DNA from: JAGLTQ01 sp964605385
GTDB taxonomy: Bacteria > Pseudomonadota > Gammaproteobacteria > UBA6429 > Thiohalophilaceae
DNA: 5,167 bases
Assembly (NCBI GenBank): GCA_964605385.1
Contig: CAZSCK010000115.1
Span: 1-5,167, forward strand
Direction: 5' to 3'
Shown: one piece after another, positions 1 through 5,167 of the stretch
Layout: each line of letters opens with the position of its first letter
Numbering within the stretch: position 1 is the stretch's first letter
Position numbers and translations under genes: made by a program
Notes under the pieces: generated by a model
What the model was told of the DNA's origin: nothing
The model's input: only the letters and a program-made list of their open reading frames with translations
Databases searched by the model: none

Positions 1-1582
1 CACTGATTCTTACTGGATCGCCCATATCAAGAACAAAAACATCGCCTCCAGCACCATTGGTACCCATAGCGCCTGCTTGAATAACTAACTGTGCTGCTTC
101 TGGAATTGTCATAAAATAACGAATAATATCAACATGCGTCACAGTAACTGGACCACCATGTTTTATCTGATCGCGAAATAATGGAACAACTGAACCGGAA
201 GAACCTAATACATTCCCAAAGCGAACCATAGAAAATTTCGTTTTTAAAGATTCTGTAGCAAGACCTTGCAACACCAGCTCAGCAAAACGTTTACTTGCTC
301 CCATCACATTAGTTGGTCGCACTGCTTTGTCTGTAGAAATTAATATGAAGGTATCAACACCATGCTCCATCGCGAGTGTGGCAACCGTATATGTTCCTAG
401 TGTATTTACTCGAACACCTTCAATAATATTGTGTTCAACTAAAGGCACATGCTTGTAAGCAGCCGCATGATATATTGTATTTATGTCATAGAAAGAAAGA
501 ACTTCTGATACTCGTTTTTGATCAGTTACATTACCTAAGATAGGGATAAGTTTCGTTTGCAATTCACTTTCAACAATCAGTTGAGACAATTCTTTTTCAA
601 TTTGATACAGATTCAGTTCAGACTGCTCAAATAAAATAAGTTCTTCTGGCTCACGGCTCAATATTTGACGGCAAAGCTCTGAACCAATTGAACCACCTGC
701 CCCCGTTACCATTACTGACTTATCTTTAATACAAGCATCAAATAATTTCTTATCTGGTGAAACAGAATCTCGGCCTAAAAGATCTTCTAAATCAATTTCT
801 TTGATGTCTTCAAGCTTGATTTTGCCATCGGCCACTTCAGTCATACTAGGCAAAGTTCTTACATGCACAGGATAGTTTTCAAGTAACTGAATAATTCTCT
901 TACGTACCGTGTGAGATGCAGATGGCAAAGCTAAAAATATTTCATCAATATCCAACTCAAGAATAAGTTTATTTAATTCTTTGACTGAATAAACACGTAA
1001 TGAATTTATCGTGTGCTTATGCAGCTCCGGACTATCATCTAAAAAAGCCACGGGAGCATATTCTTTACTATAACCCAGCACTGAGGCTAGCTGTATACCC
1101 GCTGTCCCCGCACCATAGATAACAATATGTTTTTTTGCTTTATTATTTGTTGGAGTTATGATTTCAATACCCGCAAACCACCAACGAACAACCATTCGAC
1201 TACCGCCTATTAAAAGGATAGCAGCCAACCAGTTAATCAATGTAACTGATCGAGGAACACCTTCCGCGCCAGAAATAAAAATTAAAGCAGACCAAATAAC
1301 CGCATAAGAACTAATCGCTTTAATGATTGTCCAAAGCGCTTTAAAGCCAATATAACGAACAATTGCACGATATAAACCAAACCGAATAAAAATGGGGATA
1401 GCAATAAAAGGAGCAACCAAAAAAATCCAAGTTTCTATTTTGGTTGGAAAATATATCTCACCTAAGCGCAAAGAAAATGAAGCCCATAACGCAAAAAGCA
1501 GCATCATCACATCTGCAAAAACCATGATGAGTTGCTTATGAAACCTTGATAAACCTAAAAAATGCTTAACAAATATATTCAA
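1..1582 (-). CDS. wbpM: WbpM/CapD-type membrane UDP-N-acetylglucosamine 4,6-dehydratase (partial, 3' end outside window)
   Basis: Translating the minus strand from a TTG at 1582 gives 527 residues without a stop before the window edge; the family is usually about 620-660 residues, so roughly the last 100 are missing. Seen: about four membrane segments (near residues 17-37, 50-68, 83-104 and 113-129); a first Rossmann-like domain with YGAGTAG (156-162); then the short-chain dehydrogenase domain with the NAD-binding motif TGAGGSIGS (293-301), HAAAYKHVP (372-380) and ISTDKAVRPTNVMGASK (415-431). The Ser416, Met427, Lys431 pattern matches the SMK catalytic set described for WbpM. Known role: an inner-membrane enzyme converting UDP-GlcNAc to UDP-4-keto-6-deoxy-GlcNAc, the precursor of QuiNAc and FucNAc sugars in O-antigen or capsule. 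The TTG start is chosen because AAGAAGAA lies just upstream (1587-1594), no in-frame ATG occurs before codon 20, and the residues before LIMVFAD belong to the family's N-terminus. It follows the transferase gene by 25 bases, so the two are probably co-transcribed. The exact product stereochemistry cannot be told. Confidence 0.93.
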   Translation of the reverse strand, partial: MNIFVKHFLGLSRFHKQLIMVFADVMMLLFALWASFSLRLGEIYFPTKIETWIFLVAPFIAIPIFIRFGLYRAIVRYIGFKALWTIIKAISSYAVIWSALIFISGAEGVPRSVTLINWLAAILLIGGSRMVVRWWFAGIEIITPTNNKAKKHIVIYGAGTAGIQLASVLGYSKEYAPVAFLDDSPELHKHTINSLRVYSVKELNKLILELDIDEIFLALPSASHTVRKRIIQLLENYPVHVRTLPSMTEVADGKIKLEDIKEIDLEDLLGRDSVSPDKKLFDACIKDKSVMVTGAGGSIGSELCRQILSREPEELILFEQSELNLYQIEKELSQLIVESELQTKLIPILGNVTDQKRVSEVLSFYDINTIYHAAAYKHVPLVEHNIIEGVRVNTLGTYTVATLAMEHGVDTFILISTDKAVRPTNVMGASKRFAELVLQGLATESLKTKFSMVRFGNVLGSSGSVVPLFRDQIKHGGPVTVTHVDIIRYFMTIPEAAQLVIQAGAMGTNGAGGDVFVLDMGDPVRIS

Positions 1583-1607
1583 AATATTCTTCTTTATTAT
1601 TGTAAGG

Positions 1608-2630
1608 TTAACTAATAGTTATACCTGCTTTAAATTTTAATGCAACAATAACCAAAGGAATAAATGTTAACAATGTTAACATAAAACCAAAATCTGGATA
1701 TGTATACGAATAAAAGGCTAAAGGGAAAACCCAAAATAAATTAATAATAATTACACTTACAGTAACCTTTTTATGACTCCATTTTTTTGCTGCATTTTGA
1801 TAAGCATGACTGCAATGAGCCTCATACCATTTGTCTCCATTCAATATACGTCGTATCAGTGTTAAACTGGAATCGACTAAAAAAATAGCAAACAAAATCA
1901 GCCATGTCCAAATTAGCATGCCTTCTAATATGCTAGCATAAGCGATTATTCCTAACATTAAGCCTACGAAACCACTGCCAACATCACCCATAAATATTTT
2001 GGCAGGAGGCCAATTTAAAATTAGAAAGCCTAGAGTTGATGCTGCAAGAACAAAAGAAATATAACTGATGTTAATTAAACCATCAATGTAAGAAAAGTAT
2101 CCCCCAACAGATGCAATAAAAATTGTTTCTACAGCAGCAATTCCATCAATTCCATCCATAAAATTAAACAAATTAAGAAGCCATACCAAAACAAAGGCAA
2201 TAATAATATAACCAATCCAATCCAGATGGAGATTATCAGTAAACATTTGTAATTCCGATATATCCTTTAAGTAAAATAACACCCATGCCGCGGCGCTGAA
2301 GTGCGCAATTAATCGCCATCTTGCCGCAATATGACTTTGATCATCCCAAAAGCCTACAGCGGCAACTAATATACCTGCTCCCATTAAAGCAATAACAATA
2401 TCGACTGATAAGAAGTCACTAAATCCTATTACCAGAAAAAAGCATGCTACTATTGATAAACCACCACCTCGTGGCGTTGCAACACTGTGTGAGCTACGAT
2501 CATTTGGCCTGTCGAGGAAATTAATTTTTAATAAGTAACGACGAATACATTCAGTAAGAATCAAAGAAGCTAATATTATTAAAAAAAAAATCATTTCTTT
2601 AACCCAGTCATTTGTAAACTCTAATAACAT
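1608..2630 (-). CDS. WecA/WbpL-type undecaprenyl-phosphate glycosyl-1-phosphate transferase (glycosyltransferase family 4)
   Basis: A complete 340-residue polytopic membrane protein, the normal length for the polyprenyl-phosphate N-acetylhexosamine-1-phosphate transferase family (MraY, WecA, WbpL). Seen in order: substrate loop LDRPNDRSSHS (39-49) followed by PRGGG (53-57); the metal-binding Asp pair in GFWDDQ (93-98); NLFNFMDGIDG (153-163) with the likely catalytic Asp159; FMGDVGSG (213-220); and the late cytoplasmic loop HCSHAYQ (272-278), with about ten hydrophobic helices between. Known role: transfer of a sugar-1-phosphate from a UDP-sugar to undecaprenyl phosphate at the inner membrane, the first committed step of O-antigen or related glycan assembly. 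The NDRSSH loop resembles WbpL-type enzymes, which use 6-deoxy-HexNAc donors such as FucNAc; that fits the WbpM-type gene directly downstream, but the donor is inferred. The start at 2630 is supported by AGAGGG seven bases upstream; the next ATG (codon 13) has only a weak purine run. The rest of the expected polysaccharide cluster is not visible upstream, where an IS sits 98 bases away. Confidence 0.93.
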   Translation of the reverse strand: MLLEFTNDWVKEMIFFLIILASLILTECIRRYLLKINFLDRPNDRSSHSVATPRGGGLSIVACFFLVIGFSDFLSVDIVIALMGAGILVAAVGFWDDQSHIAARWRLIAHFSAAAWVLFYLKDISELQMFTDNLHLDWIGYIIIAFVLVWLLNLFNFMDGIDGIAAVETIFIASVGGYFSYIDGLINISYISFVLAASTLGFLILNWPPAKIFMGDVGSGFVGLMLGIIAYASILEGMLIWTWLILFAIFLVDSSLTLIRRILNGDKWYEAHCSHAYQNAAKKWSHKKVTVSVIIINLFWVFPLAFYSYTYPDFGFMLTLLTFIPLVIVALKFKAGITIS

Positions 2631-2674
2631 TTTATTACCCTCTAACTATAAGGTAATGTTTATCTATCCATTAC

Positions 2675-2702
2675 ATATTATTCCATACCATATGCTAAAC
2701 AA
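2675..2702 (-). promoter_or_regulatory. Candidate sigma70 promoter for the transferase-dehydratase pair
   Basis: Reading the minus strand, a TTGTTT hexamer (2702-2697) is followed after 16 bases by TAATAT (2680-2675). This would start transcription near 2668, about 38 bases before the transferase ATG. It lies wholly in the 90-odd bases between the IS end and the gene, so the operon could be expressed independently of anything beyond the IS. The region is very AT-rich, so chance matches are likely. Confidence 0.35.
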
Positions 2703-2728
2703 TAATTATTATTCCGCAATAAATGACG

Positions 2729-2759
2729 TGGTCTAATGGATTTGTACAACCCAGTTAAG
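2729..2759 (+). repeat. Left terminal inverted repeat of the IS (IRL)
   Basis: TGGTC at 2729-2733 and TACAACCCAGTTAAG at 2745-2759 match the inverted right end exactly over 5 and 15 bases. The 11-base spacer between them matches at only about 2 positions. The bipartite form (short tip plus inner block) is consistent with a cleavage tip and a separate transposase-binding block. Confidence 0.88.
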
Positions 2760-2778
2760 AGATAATACACTTAACTGG
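2751..2778 (+). promoter_or_regulatory. Hairpin overlapping the orfA ribosome-binding site, with a promoter -10 in its loop
   Basis: CCAGTTAAG (2751-2759) and CTTAACTGG (2770-2778) form a perfect 9-bp stem around a 10-base loop. The right arm contains the first two bases of the orfA Shine-Dalgarno GGAG (2777-2780; ATG at 2788). The loop holds GATAAT (2761-2766), a good -10 hexamer, with TTGTAC (2743-2748) as a poorly spaced -35. A transcript from this promoter would begin near 2773 and lack the left arm, leaving the ribosome site open. A transcript entering from outside would carry both arms and could mask it. The left arm is also the inner part of the terminal repeat. The structure is seen directly; the regulatory role is inferred. 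Confidence 0.55.
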
Positions 2779-2787
2779 AGAAAGAAA

Positions 2788-3081
2788 ATGAGTTCAAGAA
2801 AGAAATATTCTCAAGAATTTAAATTAGATGCTGTTAGTTTAGTTCTTGAGCAAGGTTATAGTCGGGCCGAGGCGTCAAGAAATTTGGAAGTTAATCCGAA
2901 TTTATTGGGACGTTGGGTTAAAGAACATCAACAGGATGAAGGCCAAGCTTTTCGAGGAAACGGTAAGCTAACCCCTGAGCAAGAAGAGCTAAGAAAACTC
3001 AAAGCCAAAGTCAAACAACTGGAAATGGAGAAAGAAATCCTAAAAAAAGCGACGGTCTTCTTCGCCAAAGAAACAAAGTAA
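2788..3081 (+). CDS. IS3-family transposase OrfA (DNA-binding subunit, upstream frame)
   Basis: A 97-residue basic protein of normal OrfA length. The N-terminal half matches the IS3/IS911 helix-turn-helix: YSQEFKLDAVSL (7-18), then the recognition part AEASRNLEVNPNLLGRWVKE (27-46). Residues 61-88 form a charged coiled coil with leucines at 71, 78 and 85, the leucine zipper used for transposase multimerisation. Known role: binding of the terminal repeats, and regulation, alone or as the N-terminus of the OrfAB fusion. The start is supported by GGAG seven bases upstream. The frame crosses the A7G slippery run at codons 86-87 and stops at 3081, five bases before the first possible TTG start in the orfB frame. 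Confidence 0.92.
   Translation: MSSRKKYSQEFKLDAVSLVLEQGYSRAEASRNLEVNPNLLGRWVKEHQQDEGQAFRGNGKLTPEQEELRKLKAKVKQLEMEKEILKKATVFFAKETK
3042..3049 (+). promoter_or_regulatory. Programmed -1 ribosomal frameshift site (A7G)
   Basis: Seven A residues followed by G, read in the orfA frame as CTA AAA AAA GCG. Slipping back one base gives AAA AAA AGC and enters the orfB frame, which is open through this point and continues KSDGLLRQRNKVKYLFIAQH, a typical IS3 OrfAB junction. Fusion here predicts an OrfAB transposase of about 389 residues (87 from orfA, 302 from the -1 frame). A-rich runs of this kind are the known frameshift sites in IS150 and IS911. Confidence 0.8.
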
Positions 3082-3086
3082 AATAT

Positions 3087-3956
3087 TTGTTTATTGCCCA
3101 ACATAAGAAGACCTGGCCAATCGACCTGATGTGTCGTGTTTTGGGTGTTACCCGTAGTGGTTATTATAGCTTTCAAAAGTTTGGAGCTCATAAGCAAGAT
3201 GATCCATTACATGCAGAAATGTTGGAATGCGTTAAAACAATAGTGGTTGGCAGTGACTACACATACGGCAGCCGGCGCGTGAAGAAAGCGATGAATGTCA
3301 TGAGTTACCCGATAAGCCGGAATAAAGCGAGACAACTTATGAAAGAAGCGAAGGTCGCCGTTCGTCATAAACGGAAGTTTAAAGTCACTACGAACAGCAA
3401 CCACAAGTTGCCCTTGTTTAATAACGTATTGCAACGGCAATTTAAAGTTGAACAACCTGACAAGGTTTATGCCTCAGACATCACCTACATTTGGACACAG
3501 GAAGGCTGGCTTTATCTCGCCGTGGTTATCGACCTTTACTCCCGAAAGGTGGTGGGTTGGAGCATGAGTTCACGTATGAAAGCCTCACTGGTTTGTGATG
3601 CATTAACCATGGCTATTTGGCAACGACGACCTAAAGCGGGTTTAATCCACCATTCAGATCGTGGTTCACAATATGCCAGTCATGCATTTAGGAAATTATT
3701 AAAGTTGCATGGATTTAAAGGCAGCATGAGTCGAAAAGGCGACTGCTGGGATAATAGTGTTGTTGAAAGTTTTTTCGGTACACTCAAACAAGAACGAGTA
3801 CATTGGCGGCACTATCAAACTCGATTTGCAGCACAGCAAGATATACTGGACTACATTTCAATGTTTTATAACAGTTGCCGATTGCATTCGTATTTAGGAT
3901 ATAAAAGTCCGAATCAATTTGAAAATGAATTGATGGAATTAAAGAAAGTTGCTTAA
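3087..3956 (+). CDS. IS3-family transposase OrfB (DDE catalytic domain; normally made as the OrfAB fusion)
   Basis: A 289-residue frame when counted from the first possible start, TTG at 3087; no good Shine-Dalgarno supports that start, and the frame is open upstream to the slippery site, so the true product is most likely the frameshifted OrfAB protein. Seen: an HTH_21-type region (MCRVLGVTRSGYY, 15-27), a Y-GSRRV block (60-65), then the integrase core with Asp131 in YASDITY, Asp191 in HHSDRGSQY and Glu227 in DNSVVESFF. The 35 residues between the second Asp and Glu give the usual DD(35)E spacing. The C-terminus has the family's YNSCRLHSYLGYKSP signature (261-275). Known role: cuts and joins the IS ends via a circular intermediate. 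All catalytic residues are present and no internal stop is seen, so this copy may be active. The stop codon lies inside the right inverted repeat. Confidence 0.93.
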   Translation: MFIAQHKKTWPIDLMCRVLGVTRSGYYSFQKFGAHKQDDPLHAEMLECVKTIVVGSDYTYGSRRVKKAMNVMSYPISRNKARQLMKEAKVAVRHKRKFKVTTNSNHKLPLFNNVLQRQFKVEQPDKVYASDITYIWTQEGWLYLAVVIDLYSRKVVGWSMSSRMKASLVCDALTMAIWQRRPKAGLIHHSDRGSQYASHAFRKLLKLHGFKGSMSRKGDCWDNSVVESFFGTLKQERVHWRHYQTRFAAQQDILDYISMFYNSCRLHSYLGYKSPNQFENELMELKKVA

Positions 3957-4631
3957 CTGGGTTGTATCGAAATGCTTGACCACGTCACCGGAGCGTTGAT
4001 CGAGACTATTATAATAACGAGTTAAGCTAACACCATTTGCGGAATTAGATGAGTAATCAGATTCAATTTGAAACTTATTACCATTCCCAGCATGAATAGG
4101 ATTTCCAACGAATGGGCTTGTTCCATTTGGACAGCTTTCTCCACCTAATTCTTTTACAGGTGGTTTTTTGATGGTGTCACAATTTGCCCTGCCTCTTTCT
4201 AGCAAATGAATACGGAAATAATTCATATCGTAAAACGTTCCATTATATTCCATTATTTTCCATGCGAAAACGGTATTATAACGATTGTAACCAGTTGCAT
4301 GACTGTAAAATCTGCTACCAGAAAAATATTTAGTATAATAATAAACAGCATTTGAGTAGCTAGTAAGATCTCCATGCACTGGGCCATCCTGTTGCATACC
4401 AGTAAAATTGGGCTGTGCTGTTTTAACCCAAGCTAACCAATGATCTAAAACTTTATCTGGAGTCTCAAACCGGGCAGAACCTGGATACACAACATTAGAA
4501 TATTGCCCATAGTATGATCTCCAGCCTTGAAACCAGATCTTACATTGTCCTGCTTGAGCAGATTTTGTTACTACAACAGTATTAATGACGACACTAGATA
4601 AAAGAGTAACTAAGATTAATAAAATACGCAT
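3939..4631 (-). pseudogene. 5' fragment of an Rhs-type secreted protein, truncated by the IS
   Basis: Reading from the ATG at 4631 gives 230 residues. Residues 1-27 are a Sec signal peptide (hydrophobic core after MRI, ending in the signal-peptidase site AQA before Gly28). AGGA six bases upstream supports this start over the longer frame from 4697. Residues 28-160 are an aromatic-rich extracellular region I do not recognise (many Tyr, Trp and Phe; cysteines at 30, 151 and 167). From about 176 the sequence becomes the N-terminal motif of Rhs/YD-repeat proteins: VGNPIHAGNGNKFQIESDY, then SLTRYYNSLDQRSGD. Native coding ends after residue 216; codon 217 straddles the IS tip, and the last 14 residues are IS sequence. 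Known full-length relatives are usually over 1000 residues, with YD repeats forming a shell and a variable C-terminal toxin or effector domain; all of that is missing here. No continuation is found on the other side of the IS. The fragment might still be made as a short secreted protein, but is most likely non-functional. Confidence 0.75.
3952..3982 (-). repeat. Right terminal inverted repeat of the IS (IRR)
   Basis: Inverted copy of the left end: inner 15-base block at 3952-3966, 11-base spacer at 3967-3977, tip GACCA at 3978-3982. The orfB stop codon (TAA, 3954-3956) lies inside this repeat, so the coding frame runs right into the transposon end, as is common in compact IS3 elements. Read on the minus strand, the repeat also supplies the artificial C-terminus of the truncated Rhs-type gene. 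Confidence 0.88.
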
Positions 4632-4743
4632 TTTCGATCCTATATTATAAAACTCACCAACATAATTACCCATGCTACAGGTAAAACTCAGAAACAAAAT
4701 TTGGTTATTTGTAAAATAACGTTGTAATAATTTATTGCTCGAA
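4632..4743. other. Intergenic region upstream of the Rhs-type fragment
   Basis: AT-rich DNA that should contain the promoter of the Rhs-type gene (minus strand). The best -10 match is TATAAT at 4649-4644, but it lies only 12 bases before the ATG and would leave almost no leader, and no good -35 is seen at the right distance. The longer frame starting at 4697 lacks a ribosome site and a signal peptide at its own N-terminus, so I treat it as untranslated leader or promoter sequence. Confidence 0.3.
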
Positions 4744-4863
4744 ATGTTTCCATACGAATATTATGAAAGCACTAACAATGTTAACTATTTTGGGGGAAGT
4801 GAAAATTACCATACATATATTGATGGCATTAAGGAATTTGGTCGAAAAATAACCACTTCATAG
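4744..4863 (+). other. Possible small ORF or gene remnant, 39 residues
   Basis: An ATG at 4744 opens a frame of 39 residues rich in Tyr, Asn and Gly (beginning MFPYEYYESTNNVNYFGG), ending at TAG 4861-4863, right before the IS-like sequence that follows. It has no Shine-Dalgarno and no family I recognise. Its composition looks protein-like rather than like random AT-rich DNA, so it may be the tail of a decayed gene cut by later insertions. Support is weak. Confidence 0.2.
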
Positions 4864-4871
4864 ATAAAAAA

Positions 4872-4985
4872 GGGGCTGTCCCAGATAATTTAAGTTATCT
4901 AGGGCAACCACATTAGCTTATATTACGAATAAATATCAACAGATTAATTGAACGCCTAGAACTTGTTTCGGGCTTTTTTTTGTCT
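4872..4985 (-). mobile_element. Likely decayed 3' end of an insertion sequence
   Basis: Read on the minus strand, a frame ends in RRSINLLIFIRNIS followed by a stop (4913-4915), then about 40 bases leading to GGGACAGCCCC at 4882-4872. A transposase C-terminus followed closely by a terminal repeat of this type is the layout of the right end of several IS families. Just inside is a small hairpin: AGATAA (4883-4888) with TTATCT (4895-4900), extended by CCC/GGG around a bulged A. No matching second end, transposase core or target duplication is present, so this would be a fragment. It is abutted by the palindromic element at 4994. Family not assigned; the call rests on layout, not on a confirmed match. 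Confidence 0.35.
4954..4981 (+). terminator. Terminator-like hairpin with T-tract
   Basis: GCCT at 4954-4957 pairs with GGGC at 4970-4973 (one G-U pair), and the stem continues imperfectly through AGAA/GTTT-type pairing, followed by eight T residues (4974-4981). It would act on plus-strand transcripts, but the only candidate gene upstream on that strand is the doubtful 39-codon ORF. It may instead be a coincidence of the putative transposase remnant's lysine-rich coding on the other strand. Confidence 0.35.
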
Positions 4986-4993
4986 TGTTTTAA

Positions 4994-5120
4994 TTGTAGG
5001 TCGGTCTTCAGGCCGACGATGAGGTATAACGAAGTCCTATAACTCATCGTTAAGAGGCGTGCTATTCGAGAAAAAAAGTTAATGTTCCAGTACCGCGTCG
5101 GCCTGAAGACCAACCTACAA
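4994..5120. repeat. 127-bp nested palindromic element (MITE- or REP-like)
   Basis: The outer arms, 4994-5018 and 5096-5120, are 25-base inverted copies differing at one position; each begins TTGTAGGT and contains GGTCTTCAGGCCGACG reading inward. Inside, a second stem pairs 5016-5028 (ACGATGAGGTATA) with 5038-5050 with one mismatch around a 9-base loop. It is visibly more GC-rich at the arms than its surroundings. No protein is credibly encoded inside. Short non-coding elements with GTAGGTCGG-type arms are common between genes in gammaproteobacteria and are mobilised in trans or by REP-associated transposases; which applies here is unknown. On RNA, the whole element could fold into a long hairpin on either strand. 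Confidence 0.7.
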
Positions 5121-5167
5121 AAATGAAACTAGCTTGGTTTTGAATGTTTATCCCAGGAATTCACAAT
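5121..5167. other. Right edge, no feature recognised
   Basis: The last 47 bases after the palindromic element show no ORF longer than a few codons and no clear signal. A gene may begin beyond the window. Confidence 0.4.

Larger units (their letters stand above)
2729..3982 (+). mobile_element. IS3-family insertion sequence, about 1254 bp, apparently intact
   Basis: The element contains two overlapping transposase frames in the typical IS3 layout (orfA, then orfB in the -1 frame) and is bounded by matching inverted ends. Each end reads TGGTC, then 11 divergent bases, then TACAACCCAGTTAAG. The outer tips give the TG...CA ends usual for this family. Size, frame arrangement, A-rich slippery site and DDE motif all fit an active copy. 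Flanking bases are GACG on the left and CGTC on the right: these are inverted, not direct, so there is no 3-4 bp target duplication (a 2-bp CG match is possible). The right end cuts an Rhs-type gene whose remainder is not on the left side. Subgroup within IS3 cannot be assigned without a database comparison. Confidence 0.9.

Noticed and set aside
1665..1681. Tandem AATGTTAAC repeat in the end of the transferase gene
   Set aside because: Only two short copies, in frame in a Leu/Thr-rich membrane helix, with a similar string elsewhere in the AT-rich window; no sign of function.
2928..3197. 89-residue minus-strand frame opposite orfA and orfB
   Set aside because: It lies antisense to the well-supported transposase frames, has low-complexity Ser/Leu composition and no ribosome site; a shadow frame.
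3207..3455. 82-residue minus-strand frame opposite orfB
   Set aside because: Antisense to the conserved orfB coding sequence, with no recognisable motif.
2729..3982. IS ends placed at TACAACCCAG rather than TGGTC
   Set aside because: The inner block alone would give ends without the TG...CA tips of the family and would leave the matching outer TGGTC pairs, at equal 11-base distance on both sides, unexplained.
4632..4697. Upstream extension of the Rhs-type gene to the ATG at 4697
   Set aside because: The extra 22 residues precede a complete signal peptide, and the internal ATG at 4631 has a well-spaced AGGA; the downstream start is far more likely.
4913..5113. 66-residue minus-strand frame
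   Set aside because: Most of it is the translation of the palindromic repeat and could not be a real protein; only its last 20 or so residues may be a transposase remnant, reported as such.

Overview
The window reads as an AT-rich gammaproteobacterial chromosome segment, probably marine or aquatic. The evidence is protein similarity by eye (WbpM- and WbpL-type O-antigen genes, an IS3-family element, an Rhs-type secreted protein) and a palindromic intergenic repeat of a kind common in that class. Species cannot be fixed from the sequence alone. Every gene except the insertion sequence lies on the minus strand.

Positions 1-2640 hold the end of a surface-polysaccharide (probably O-antigen) operon, read right to left. 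First comes a polytopic WecA/WbpL-type glycosyl-1-phosphate transferase (1608-2630). After a 25-base gap comes a WbpM/CapD-type membrane UDP-GlcNAc 4,6-dehydratase (1-1582), which runs off the left edge of the window. The pair is coherent. The dehydratase makes the 4-keto-6-deoxy nucleotide sugar from which QuiNAc- or FucNAc-type sugars are made, and the transferase loads the first sugar phosphate onto undecaprenyl phosphate.

Positions 2729-3982 are an apparently intact IS3-family insertion sequence of about 1254 bp. It has 31-bp bipartite terminal inverted repeats, orfA (2788-3081) and orfB (in the -1 frame, ending at 3956), an A7G slippery site for programmed -1 frameshifting, and a complete DDE triad. 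A hairpin at its left end looks built to mask the orfA ribosome-binding site on read-through transcripts but not on the element's own transcript.

Positions 3983-4631 (minus) are the 5' part of an Rhs-type secreted protein, cut by the right end of the IS. The rest of that gene is not on the other side of the IS and there is no convincing target-site duplication, so the IS seems to mark a deletion or rearrangement junction rather than a simple insertion.

Positions 4632-5167 carry no convincing intact gene. They hold a possible 39-codon ORF, a likely decayed 3' end of another insertion sequence (about 4872-4985), a terminator-like hairpin with eight T residues, and a 127-bp nested palindromic repeat (4994-5120) that looks like a MITE or REP-type element. 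I see no CRISPR array, tRNA, rRNA or clear undescribed defence or biosynthetic system. The most interesting items are the IS-bounded rearrangement, the truncated Rhs protein and the nested palindrome.
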